64,000 nt of DNA from Arthrobacter sp. ISL-28 (lineage in GTDB: Bacteria; Actinomycetota; Actinomycetes; Actinomycetales; Micrococcaceae), in assembly GCF_018613875.1 (NCBI RefSeq), contig NZ_JAGGPJ010000003.1:62001-126000 (forward strand), written 5' to 3'. Each line of letters begins with the position of its first letter. Position 1 is the stretch's first letter. The translations under genes and the position numbers were made by a program. Below the pieces are notes generated by a model, which worked only from the letters and a program-made list of their open reading frames with translations, was not told where the DNA came from and did no database searches. This document shows positions 36,797 to 44,614 of the stretch, in pieces.

Positions 36797-37926
36797 GCCT
36801 TATGCCTGTGACTCCTGCCGGGGCGGCCGCGCTGGCGCTCAAGAAATACAACCGCCACGTTGGCTCGTGGGCCGTCGGCGACGACGCGTCGCTTCCCTTC
36901 GGCATCCCTTTGCATCCGCCCACCGAAGCACAGGCATTGGCCTCCGTGTCCGCTGCCGTTGATTGGGCCAAGTCGTGGGAAGGAACAGCCGACGTGTTGT
37001 GGACGGAACGCCGCTGGGCCAGCCTGGGCCAGCAGAGGATTCCCCACCGTGTGCAACTCGACACCCCGGCGGCTGTCGCGGCATTTGCCGGCAAAACCAC
37101 CCACTGGCAACGGGCATTCTCCAGGGCAAAGGCACTGCTCGACTCGGTGCCGCTGCCTCATACGGACCGGTTTGCGACCGTGGTGGGCCGCAGTGTCGTG
37201 GAACTTGCCGCCTTGGCTCCCGAAGACTTCACTCGGCTCTTCGGGGTACTGGAATGGCTCAGCGTCCATCCGGCGTCTGGACTGTACATCCGCCAGTTGC
37301 CCATCCGCGGAGTCGACACTAAATGGGTCCAGAAGTACAGACCCCTCGTCACGCGGCTGCATGAAGCCGCCACGGGTGCAAGCGGTTTGGGACTGGCGGA
37401 CAAACCGGACCTTGTCCGCGTCCGTTTCCTCGACCCCGCTCTGGCGCCGGGCGGGTTGGCGGATCTGGCTGCACCGGTCACGGAGTTAGCCGCTATGGAC
37501 CTAAGCCCTGAGGTGGTCTACGTGTTTGAGAACCTGGAGTCCGTGTTGGCCATGCCACCTCTACGGGGTGCTGTGGTGGTCCATGGCTCCGGCTACGCCG
37601 TGGACCGGTTGGCCCGCATCCCGTGGATTCGCGACGTTGGAGTTGTGTACTGGGGCGACCTGGACAGCCACGGTTTTGGCATTTTGAACCGGTTACGGGC
37701 CCAACATATAGCTGTCAGCACTGTGTTGATGGACCTGGCCACTTTAGACGCATTTAAGGACCTGTGCGGGCACGAGCCCAAGCCGGCCGTTGGGACCATG
37801 CGGCACCTTCTGCCGGACGAGATTGCCATGGTGGAACAGCTGGCAATACGCGGCAACGTGCGTCTCGAACAGGAACGAATCGACTGGATGACTGCCATGG
37901 ATGCGCTCATTTCGACAGGGCGCTGA
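36793..37926 (+). CDS. jetD: Wadjet subunit JetD (DUF3322/DUF2220 Toprim nuclease)
   Basis: The protein is 377 aa. The TTG start overlaps the jetC stop. Residues about 10-190 fit DUF3322 and the rest DUF2220, a Toprim-type domain. The catalytic Glu is in VYVFENLES near 243-251 and the paired acids in VYWGDLDSHG near 284-293, giving the E...DxD pattern of topoisomerase VI-like nucleases. JetD makes the double-strand cut in circular DNA stalled by the JetABC motor. All catalytic residues are present, so the system looks functional. The operon ends about 100 bp before the convergent GNAT gene. Confidence 0.93.
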   Translation: MSLMPVTPAGAAALALKKYNRHVGSWAVGDDASLPFGIPLHPPTEAQALASVSAAVDWAKSWEGTADVLWTERRWASLGQQRIPHRVQLDTPAAVAAFAGKTTHWQRAFSRAKALLDSVPLPHTDRFATVVGRSVVELAALAPEDFTRLFGVLEWLSVHPASGLYIRQLPIRGVDTKWVQKYRPLVTRLHEAATGASGLGLADKPDLVRVRFLDPALAPGGLADLAAPVTELAAMDLSPEVVYVFENLESVLAMPPLRGAVVVHGSGYAVDRLARIPWIRDVGVVYWGDLDSHGFGILNRLRAQHIAVSTVLMDLATLDAFKDLCGHEPKPAVGTMRHLLPDEIAMVEQLAIRGNVRLEQERIDWMTAMDALISTGR

Positions 37927-38027
37927 CCGGCTGCGCTTGGTCTACTTCCGTTCCAGGGGCCCGACCGTCATTGTGCGGCGGGTTGAATTTGTTGTCGCGG
38001 GCTGAGACTGGTGCCTCGAGTAAGGGC

Positions 38028-38570
38028 TCAATTCAGGGTTGAAGCAGCCGCGGACGATCCCAGCTCCAACCGGAACACCCACAGCAGCACGTCCTCGCCC
38101 GGCACGTACCAGTCCCGCTCCGGCATCCGGCGGAAGCCCAGCGACCGGTAGAGGCCGTGGGCGCGTTCCATGAGCGTGGCGCTGGTGATGCTGATCGCGT
38201 CGATGCCGGGCAGCTGCCGGGCGTGCTCCACAATTTCCCGCACCACGGCCCGGCCCACGCCGATGCCCTGATGCGCAGGGTCCACCGCCAGCATCCGGAA
38301 CTCCAGCTCCCCGTTCTGCGCGATCTCGCTGTACGGCTGGCCGGCGAACGTCAGCGTCACCGCCGCGACCGCCTTGCCGGCGGCCTCCGCCACCCACACC
38401 TCCGCGTGTTCGGCGCGGTGCTCGACGTTCTCCAGCACGCTCATGTACGGATGGTCGGCCGCGAAGTGCCCGGCCCGCAGGTACGCGCCGCGGGTGATCC
38501 GCCGGACCTCCGGAAAGTCGGCTGGCACCGCCCGCCGCAGCGTGACAGTTGTCGGCAGTGCCGCAATCAC
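38028..38570 (-). CDS. GNAT family N-acetyltransferase
   Basis: The protein is 180 aa from a GTG at 38568-38570 that overlaps the ribokinase stop; the open frame extends upstream only inside the ribokinase gene. The GNAT core is clear: VTLRRAVPADFPEVRRITRG at the start, the acetyl-CoA loop MLAVDPAHQGIGVGRAVV (Q/R-x-x-G-x-G/A type), and SLGFRRMPERDW near the end. The substrate is unknown. Coupling to ribokinase suggests a role near nucleoside or ribose use, though GNAT genes are often passengers. Confidence 0.85.
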   Translation of the reverse strand: MIAALPTTVTLRRAVPADFPEVRRITRGAYLRAGHFAADHPYMSVLENVEHRAEHAEVWVAEAAGKAVAAVTLTFAGQPYSEIAQNGELEFRMLAVDPAHQGIGVGRAVVREIVEHARQLPGIDAISITSATLMERAHGLYRSLGFRRMPERDWYVPGEDVLLWVFRLELGSSAAASTLN

Positions 38571-39433
38571 AGCGCGTCCGCTGCGGGAGCGGTCTGCTCC
38601 ACGTAGTGGCCCAGCCGTGCCAAATCCGGCTGCGAGGACGATTCGCCCACGGCATGGGCACCCACCGCGTTGGCCACGGCCAGGGCCCGGTTGTAGTCGA
38701 GCCCGCTCCGCAGCGCCAGGACCAGGGCGGCGCAGAACGCGTCGCCGGCTCCCACGGTGTTCGCCACCGCCACCGCAGCGGAAGGCGCCTCGGCCACCTT
38801 CCGGCCGTGTTCGAACATCGCCGAGCCGTCGCCGCCGTACGTGACCGCTACCAGCTTCGCCTCCGCCAGGGCCGGGATCAGGGCATATTCGCTTTCGTTG
38901 ACGATCACCAGATCGCACCGCACCAGCAGCTCCGCCGGCAGGTCCATGGCCGGCGCCGCGTTCAGCACAAAGAAACCCCGGGCCTTCCGGGCGGCCTCCA
39001 GCACCACGGGCAAGCCCACCTCCAGCTGGCACAGCACCGCCTCCTCCGGGCCGAACTCCACCCCGTCCAGCGACAGGTGCGAGTTGGCGCCCGGGCACAC
39101 CACAATCTGGTTTTCACCCTCGCGGTCCACCACGATCAGCGCGGTTCCGGTCGGCTCCGGCAGGACGGCAACGTCCGCGGTATCCACGCCGGCATTCGCC
39201 AGCGCGTCCAGCATCTTCCGCCCCTGCGCGTCATTGCCCACGGCGCCCACCATCCGGGCAGTGCCGCCCAGCCGGGCAGCCGCCGCGGCCTGGTTGGCGC
39301 CCTTGCCGCCGGGCTGCTCGGACAGCACAGCGCCGCCGATGGTTTCGCCCGCCGTCGGAAGCCGCTCGGCGGTGGCGATCAGGTCCAGGTTGATGCTGCC
39401 GACCACGGTGACGGCAGGAAGTGCATTGCTCAT
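38567..39433 (-). CDS. rbsK: Ribokinase (PfkB family)
   Basis: The protein is 288 aa. PfkB hallmarks are GSINLDLIATAERLP with the early substrate-binding NLD, GGKGANQAAAAARLG, the nucleotide-binding TYGGDGS, and the catalytic NTVGAGDAFCAAL with its Asp near 237. NxD and GGKGANQA are characteristic of ribokinases, which phosphorylate D-ribose to ribose 5-phosphate. Divergent to it are an MFS transporter and a nucleoside hydrolase, so the ribose probably comes from nucleoside cleavage. It is the first gene of a two-gene unit with the GNAT gene. Size is slightly shorter than usual (about 300 aa). Confidence 0.88.
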   Translation of the reverse strand: MSNALPAVTVVGSINLDLIATAERLPTAGETIGGAVLSEQPGGKGANQAAAAARLGGTARMVGAVGNDAQGRKMLDALANAGVDTADVAVLPEPTGTALIVVDREGENQIVVCPGANSHLSLDGVEFGPEEAVLCQLEVGLPVVLEAARKARGFFVLNAAPAMDLPAELLVRCDLVIVNESEYALIPALAEAKLVAVTYGGDGSAMFEHGRKVAEAPSAAVAVANTVGAGDAFCAALVLALRSGLDYNRALAVANAVGAHAVGESSSQPDLARLGHYVEQTAPAADAL

Positions 39434-39593
39434 GGGAAGTCTCTCTCGTGGGGAAGCCGGGAAGCGGCCGGATTAGAAAAAAGTGTAGCGCATGGTTGTA
39501 CTCGCTCGTCATACGTGGTTGTATAACAACTCGAGCCGCCATCCCGAAAAGCTGTCCTTCCCCCCAAAGCCTGCTCGAACAAAGGAGTTTGAT
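39434..39593. promoter_or_regulatory. Divergent promoter region with GTTGT-N3-ACAAC inverted repeat
   Basis: The 160-bp interval between rbsK and the MFS gene must hold both promoters. GTTGTATAACAAC at 39518-39530 is an inverted repeat with a 3-base spacer, and a related GGTTGTA occurs at 39494-39500. AAAGGAG at 39581-39587 is the ribosome site of the MFS gene. No regulator gene is adjacent, so the binding protein is unknown. Confidence 0.45.
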
Positions 39594-41036
39594 GTGAACA
39601 CCCCGACCCCCGCGGCAGCCGCGCCTCCCGCGGAAGCCGCTGCCGCCGTCGTACTTCAGGACGACGCCGCCAGGCTCTCCGGCCGCCGCGCCGCCCTGCT
39701 GATCTCCTCGCTGCTGCTGGGCGTGCTGTCCTTCCAGCTCAACGCCAGCATGGTCACCCCGGCGCTGCCGCAGATCGCCGCCGACTTCGGCAAGGGCGCC
39801 GAGAGCGCCGCCCCCGTCCAGTCGATGTTCTTCCTGGCCGGCGCCATCGCCGGGCCCGTGATCGGCCGGTGGAGCGACTTCATCGGCCGCCGCGCAGCCC
39901 TCCTGCTGGTGCTGGCCATCATGGGCGCCGGCACCCTCCTCTGCATCGCGGCCCCGACCCTGCCGCTGCTCATCGCGGGCCGCTTCCTGCAGGGTGTGTC
40001 CAGCGCCGTCTTCGCACTCGCGTACATCGTGCTCAGCGAAAACCTGCAGCCCCGCGTCTTCGGCACCTCCGTGGGCATCATCGCCGCCATCAACGGGGGA
40101 GTCGGCGGCGTGGACGGATACGTCGGAGGGCTGATGGCCGAGACCCTCGGCTTCCGGTCCATCTTCGTTGTCGTGCTGGTGCTCACCGCCGTCGCCGCCA
40201 GCTGCATCCTCAGGTACGTCCCGCAGGGACGGCCGCAGGGCGTCCGCGGCGCCATGGACTGGTGGGGAGCGGGCTCGCTCTCGGTGTTCCTGGTGTTCAT
40301 CACCTACTTCGTCTCCGGCGGGTCGGCCGCCGGCTGGACCGCCCCCGGCACCCTGGCACTGCTCGCCGGCACCGTGGCGTCGTTCGCCGCGTTCTGGATG
40401 ATCGAGAAGAAGCGCAAGCAGCCGCTTATCGCCGTCCACCATCTGCGCTCCCGCCAGGTCTGGCCCGTCATCGCCACCACCGTGCTGACCCTCGCCGGGA
40501 TCTTCGCCATCATCAACTTCACCGTGGTGCTGCTCAGCCAGGACACCAAGAACGGCTTCGGACTCAGCGCCTCCCTGTCCGCCCTGCTGTTCCTCACCCC
40601 GGCCGCACTGATCGGCGTCTTCGCCGCACCCCTCGCCGGCTGGCTCGCCGACCGCCGCGGCTGGATCAAAACCCTCCGTGCCGGCACCGGGCTCAGCCTC
40701 GCCTGCGCCATCGTCGCGGCGACGTTCGCCGACAACCAGGTTGCCGTGCTGATCGCCGTCGCAGCCCTCGGCATCTTCTACAACGGCTTCTTCCTCACCG
40801 CCATCAACGGACTCTCCGTCCTGCTCTCGCCCAAGGAAGCCCCCGCGGCCCTGCCCGGCATCAACGGCGCCTCCTTCGGCATCGGGGCGAGCCTCGGCGT
40901 CGTGGTGGTGGCGCCGTTCGCCGCGCAGGCGACCTCGGCCGGCTCCGCCACCGCGCTCTGGATCTCGGTGGCCATCACGGCCGCGGCGTTCATCGTCAGC
41001 CTCTTCGTCGCCGCCCCAAAGGGCGAGTCCCTCTGA
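39594..41036 (+). CDS. MFS transporter, probably nucleoside or ribose uptake
   Basis: The protein is 480 aa. The GTG at 39594 with AAAGGAG seven bases upstream is the likely start; the frame opens earlier without a ribosome site. Twelve or more hydrophobic helices are visible, with the MFS motif between helices 2 and 3 (GRWSDFIGRRAALL) and its repeat in the second half (GWLADRRGWIKTL). The overall pattern is DHA-like. Substrate is inferred only from neighbours: a nucleoside hydrolase 32 bp downstream and ribokinase divergent. Export of an unrelated compound cannot be excluded. Confidence 0.78.
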   Translation: MNTPTPAAAAPPAEAAAAVVLQDDAARLSGRRAALLISSLLLGVLSFQLNASMVTPALPQIAADFGKGAESAAPVQSMFFLAGAIAGPVIGRWSDFIGRRAALLLVLAIMGAGTLLCIAAPTLPLLIAGRFLQGVSSAVFALAYIVLSENLQPRVFGTSVGIIAAINGGVGGVDGYVGGLMAETLGFRSIFVVVLVLTAVAASCILRYVPQGRPQGVRGAMDWWGAGSLSVFLVFITYFVSGGSAAGWTAPGTLALLAGTVASFAAFWMIEKKRKQPLIAVHHLRSRQVWPVIATTVLTLAGIFAIINFTVVLLSQDTKNGFGLSASLSALLFLTPAALIGVFAAPLAGWLADRRGWIKTLRAGTGLSLACAIVAATFADNQVAVLIAVAALGIFYNGFFLTAINGLSVLLSPKEAPAALPGINGASFGIGASLGVVVVAPFAAQATSAGSATALWISVAITAAAFIVSLFVAAPKGESL

Positions 41037-41068
41037 TCCCGTCTACAACTGAAACGAGAACCACTCCC

Positions 41069-42076
41069 ATGACCAGCCACCCGTTCTACCTCGACTGCGA
41101 CACCGGCATCGACGACGCCCTCGCCCTGGCCTACCTGCTCGCCTCCCCGCAGGCGGACGTGCAGGGGATCGGCACCGTCAGCGGCAACGTCAGTGCCGCC
41201 GTCGGCGCCCGCAACACCCTGGACCTGCTCCAGCTCGCCGGGCACGCGCACATCCCGGTCGCCCTTGGCGCCCACGATCCGCTCGCCGGTTCCTTCGGCG
41301 GCGGGGCGCCGTGGGTGCACGGCGAGAACGGGATCGGTGAGGTTGCGCTTTCCGCTTCCGCTGTTGGGCTGGCAGCCGAGACCGCGGCCGAGATGCTGGT
41401 GCGGCTCGCCCACCAGCACCCCGGCACGCTGCGGGTCCTGGCCATCGGCCCGCTTTCGAACATTGCCGAGGCGCTGCGGCTGGAACCGGAGCTGCCCCGG
41501 CTGGTGGAGGAGATCACAATCATGGGAGGCGCGGCTCTGGCCCCGGGGAACATCACGCCGGTGGCGGAGGCGAATATCGCCAACGACCCCGAGGCCGCCG
41601 CCCTGGTGCTGTCCGCCGACTGGGACATCACACTGGTGCCGCTGGACGTGACTATGGCCAACGTGCTCGAGGAAAGCCACCGGCAGGAACTGCTGGCCTC
41701 GTCCGGTCCGGTGCCGCGGGCGCTGGGGGAGATGCTGGGCTACTACTTCCGGTTCTACGAGGGCATTTACGGCCGGCCCTGCTCCGCCATGCACGATCCG
41801 CTGGCGGCGGCGCTCGCCGTCGGTGCCGTGAAGCCGGCCCTGGCACCCGTGGTGCGTGCCGCCGTCGACACCTCCTCCGGACCAGGCCGCGGGCAGACGG
41901 TGTGCGACATGCGCGGGTTGTACGCCGGCTACCCGGAGGTGAAGGGCGCGCGGTGCCGCGTGGTGCTCTCGCTCGAGGAGGAGTTTGCCCCGCACCTGGT
42001 GGACGCGCTGCTGGACTTCTTTGAGGACGGGGAAGGCACGACGGCGGCGCTCGCCTCAGCGGGTTCGGCCGCATAA
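41069..42076 (+). CDS. Inosine-uridine preferring nucleoside hydrolase family enzyme
   Basis: The protein is 335 aa, the normal size for the family. The N-terminal DCDTGIDDALALAYLL holds the calcium-binding aspartates typical of nucleoside hydrolases (DxDxxxDD). Further conserved parts are GENGIGEV, AIGPLSNIAEAL, IMGGAA, the Asn-containing AEANIANDPEAA, and MHDPLAAALAV with the last metal ligand Asp. The enzyme cleaves ribonucleosides to base and ribose. It follows the MFS gene by 32 bp, and the liberated ribose could be phosphorylated by the divergent ribokinase. A decayed relative of this gene lies at 56155-56567. Confidence 0.9.
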   Translation: MTSHPFYLDCDTGIDDALALAYLLASPQADVQGIGTVSGNVSAAVGARNTLDLLQLAGHAHIPVALGAHDPLAGSFGGGAPWVHGENGIGEVALSASAVGLAAETAAEMLVRLAHQHPGTLRVLAIGPLSNIAEALRLEPELPRLVEEITIMGGAALAPGNITPVAEANIANDPEAAALVLSADWDITLVPLDVTMANVLEESHRQELLASSGPVPRALGEMLGYYFRFYEGIYGRPCSAMHDPLAAALAVGAVKPALAPVVRAAVDTSSGPGRGQTVCDMRGLYAGYPEVKGARCRVVLSLEEEFAPHLVDALLDFFEDGEGTTAALASAGSAA

Positions 42077-42154
42077 GGTTGTGGGCGTGGACGAGCCCTG
42101 ATACTGGTCAGGCCAACCCCGCCCCGGTCGGGAATCGAGGGCTACAGTGGATAC

Positions 42155-43201
42155 ATGGCTCCCAGCCGCCATCCGCTCGACGAACTGCGCGAAACCATCG
42201 GCCATCTGGTCGATCAGCTCAAGCTGCCTGGTTCCGAGCGCGTCGATGACCTGGTCGGCGATCTCATCGGCGCAAGGCCCGCGCCGGCCCGGCCGCTGTC
42301 CGAGGTGCAGGCCGAGCTCGACGCGCTGGTCGGACTGGAGACCGTGAAGGAACAGGTGCGGGCCCTCGTCGCACTGCTCCAGGTCCAGGCCCGCCGTAAG
42401 GCGCATGGCCTGCCGGAGGTGGCCACATCACAGCATCTGGTGTTCCTCGGAAACCCGGGCACGGGTAAGACCACCGTGGCGCGGCTCCTGGCCGAGATGT
42501 ACCGCGCGGTCGGTCTACTGCAGAAAGGCCACCTGGTCGAGGTTGACCGTTCGGGCCTGGTGGGGCAGTATGTCGGCGCGACCGCCATCAAGACGGACCG
42601 GGTGATCCGGCGTGCGCTGGACGGCGTCCTGTTCATCGACGAGGCCTACGCGCTGGCCCCGGAGGACGGCCGGATGGACTTCGGCCCCGAGGCGATCGAG
42701 GTCCTGCTCAAGCGGATGGAGGACCACCGCCACCGCCTGGTGGTGATCGTGGCAGGGTACCCGCGGCTGATGGAGTCCTTCTTGCTCTCAAACCCAGGGC
42801 TGCGCTCCCGGTTCGCCCGCGAGATCACGTTCCCCGACTACTCCGTCGACGCACTCCAGACGATCTTCCACCAGATGCTGGCCCAGCACGAGTACACGCT
42901 GGAGCCGGGTGCGGACCAGATGCTGCGCCGCATCCTCACCGGGCTGCACGCGGGCGAGGACTCCGGGAATGCACGGTTCGCCCGCACGCTGTTCGAGCAG
43001 GCGCTCAACCGCCAGGCGCTGCGTCTGTCGCTCGACGAAAAACAAAGCCTCGACGCGCTCGATCGTGAGGCCGTCATGACGCTCACCGCGGACGACATCG
43101 TCGAGGCCGCACTGGCCTTGGGGGAGAAGCCGGAGCCGGAACCGACACCGGAACCGGAGCCGGAACCGCAGCAGCCACGTTGGTGGCGCTGGCTGACCTG
43201 A
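42155..43201 (+). CDS. CbxX/SpoVK-type AAA+ ATPase
   Basis: The protein is 348 aa. One AAA+ domain spans about 60-310: LVGLETVKEQVRALVAL at its start, Walker A GNPGTGKTT near 98-106, Walker B GVLFIDEAYAL near 165, and the arginine-rich sensor segment GLRSRFAREI near 212. The pore-like stretch GLVGQYVGATA is typical of the CbxX/CfqX/SpoVK group, some members of which remodel Rubisco. No Rubisco gene is nearby, and many actinobacterial members are linked to secretion or unknown processes. The C-terminus is an unusual acidic Pro-Glu repeat (EPEPTPEPEPEPQ) before RWWRWLT, a possible docking tail. Stand-alone; partner unknown. Confidence 0.85.
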   Translation: MAPSRHPLDELRETIGHLVDQLKLPGSERVDDLVGDLIGARPAPARPLSEVQAELDALVGLETVKEQVRALVALLQVQARRKAHGLPEVATSQHLVFLGNPGTGKTTVARLLAEMYRAVGLLQKGHLVEVDRSGLVGQYVGATAIKTDRVIRRALDGVLFIDEAYALAPEDGRMDFGPEAIEVLLKRMEDHRHRLVVIVAGYPRLMESFLLSNPGLRSRFAREITFPDYSVDALQTIFHQMLAQHEYTLEPGADQMLRRILTGLHAGEDSGNARFARTLFEQALNRQALRLSLDEKQSLDALDREAVMTLTADDIVEAALALGEKPEPEPTPEPEPEPQQPRWWRWLT

Positions 43202-43744
43202 CCACGGCTCCACCGCAAGACGGCTCGCGGTGACCCGCAGCGTCCGCGTCACCGGCTTCACGCTTTCCACTGAGCAGGCCCACTGCGCCGCCGCGCATCC
43301 CGGACGTGGAGATGCATGTCCGCGACTGGCTCACCAACGGGCTGGTGACCGGGAGTCCGAAGACGCCCGGGCATCGCTGCTCCATGGATTCCTGGTCTCG
43401 CCGGAGGACCCTCCGGGCACCATCTGATCTTCCCTGAATCGCCTGATGGGTTATCTGCCCATGTCCCTAGTGAACGTTTTTGCATTCGCGTCGGCGGGTT
43501 GCGGTGGAGCCGCGCCTGTACCGAATAGCTACTGACCAGTAACTATGGGCGCGTGGGCCGGTATCCTGCGCCCGAAACGGGCACCCTTCACGACGCCGTT
43601 TTTCGTGCACATCCGTGCAACCAGCCCCGCATGGACGTGCGGTTGCCTAGCATTTTCAATACCCTTGCGGCGCTCCGTTGATACGACGAAGAACGGCCCC
43701 TGCCGGCCCCGCATCACGCTGACACACGAACAAAGAGGTTTTCC
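43202..43744. other. Gene-free stretch between AAA ATPase and lipase genes
   Basis: I see no supported gene in these 543 bp. Short open frames exist but show no ribosome site or family resemblance. The right end must hold the lipase promoter and its AAAGAGG ribosome site. Confidence 0.45.
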
Positions 43745-44614
43745 ATGTCACTGCTCACCAAGGTCCTGTCCATCGCCGCAGCCGCCGTCCTTGCCGGCTC
43801 CTTGGCCGCGGCTCCCGCCCAGGCTGACACTGTTTCCATTTCCCCGCCAGGAGCCAACGACTGGTCCTGCAAGCCATCCGCCGCGCACCCTTACCCAGTC
43901 ATTCTGGTGCCGGGAACCTTCGAGAGCATGGAAAAGAACTGGTCCACGCTGTCGCCCCATCTCAAGAGTGCCGGGTACTGCGTCTTCGCCCTGAACTACG
44001 GCGAGACGAACGGCGTGTACGCCACCGCGCCGGTGGCCGAATCAGCCCAGGAGCTCGCCCCGTTCGTGGATGCGGTGCGTGCTGCCACCGGCGCCAGGAA
44101 GGTGAGTCTCGTTGGGCACAGCCAGGGCGGCATGATGCCCCGCTACTACATGCACTTTCTTGGCGGCGCCAAGCATGTCCATCAGCTCATTGGCATCGCA
44201 CCTTCCAACCACGGCACGGAAGGTGTGATCGTCCCGCCACCGGGCGTTGTCCCGGAACCGGATTACAGCGTGCTGGGTTGCGCTGCATGCGCCGACCAGC
44301 AGGCAGGATCGGTTTTCATGCAGAAGCTCAACTCCATCGGCGACACCGTTGCGGGACCTTCCTACACCGTCATCTCCACGGTCTACGACGAAGTGGTCAT
44401 TCCCTACAACAGCCAGTTCCTGAACGGTCCGGCACGGCAGGTCACCAACATCACCATCCAGGACAAGTGCCCGGCCGACATCTTCGAACATGACCAGACC
44501 CCCAACGACCCCGTGGTGCACCAGATCGTGGCCCACGCGCTGGGTCAGGCGTCCGGCCCCGCTGATCCGGCCTACCAGCCCAGCTGCGTTTTGGGATCAG
44601 CTCACACGCCGTAG
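43745..44614 (+). CDS. Secreted lipase/esterase (alpha/beta hydrolase, Lipase_2 type)
   Basis: The protein is 289 aa. An N-terminal signal peptide (KVLSIAAAAVLAGSLAAAPAQA, cleavage likely after AQA) is followed by the hydrolase core: VILVPGTFESMEKNW containing the oxyanion region, YCVFALNYGE, and the nucleophile elbow VGHSQGGMMPRYY with catalytic Ser. Later, TVYDEVVIPYNSQFLN and the His-containing DPVVHQIVAHAL supply the expected Asp and His. Such actinobacterial secreted enzymes hydrolyse triacylglycerols or esters. Four Cys could form disulphides outside the cell. The last 13 bp overlap the convergent xylulokinase gene. Confidence 0.88.
   Translation: MSLLTKVLSIAAAAVLAGSLAAAPAQADTVSISPPGANDWSCKPSAAHPYPVILVPGTFESMEKNWSTLSPHLKSAGYCVFALNYGETNGVYATAPVAESAQELAPFVDAVRAATGARKVSLVGHSQGGMMPRYYMHFLGGAKHVHQLIGIAPSNHGTEGVIVPPPGVVPEPDYSVLGCAACADQQAGSVFMQKLNSIGDTVAGPSYTVISTVYDEVVIPYNSQFLNGPARQVTNITIQDKCPADIFEHDQTPNDPVVHQIVAHALGQASGPADPAYQPSCVLGSAHTP

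Noticed and set aside
39869..42076. 735-codon open frame covering the MFS and hydrolase genes
   Set aside because: Its first 400 codons are an Arg/His-rich shadow of the MFS gene. The real hydrolase starts at 41069.
42155..43201. Rubisco activase CbxX
   Set aside because: No Rubisco or Calvin-cycle genes lie in the window, so only the family-level name is justified.
43202..43744. Small genes in the interval before the lipase
   Set aside because: Open frames of 60-100 codons exist on both strands but have no ribosome site, no family resemblance and mutual overlap.
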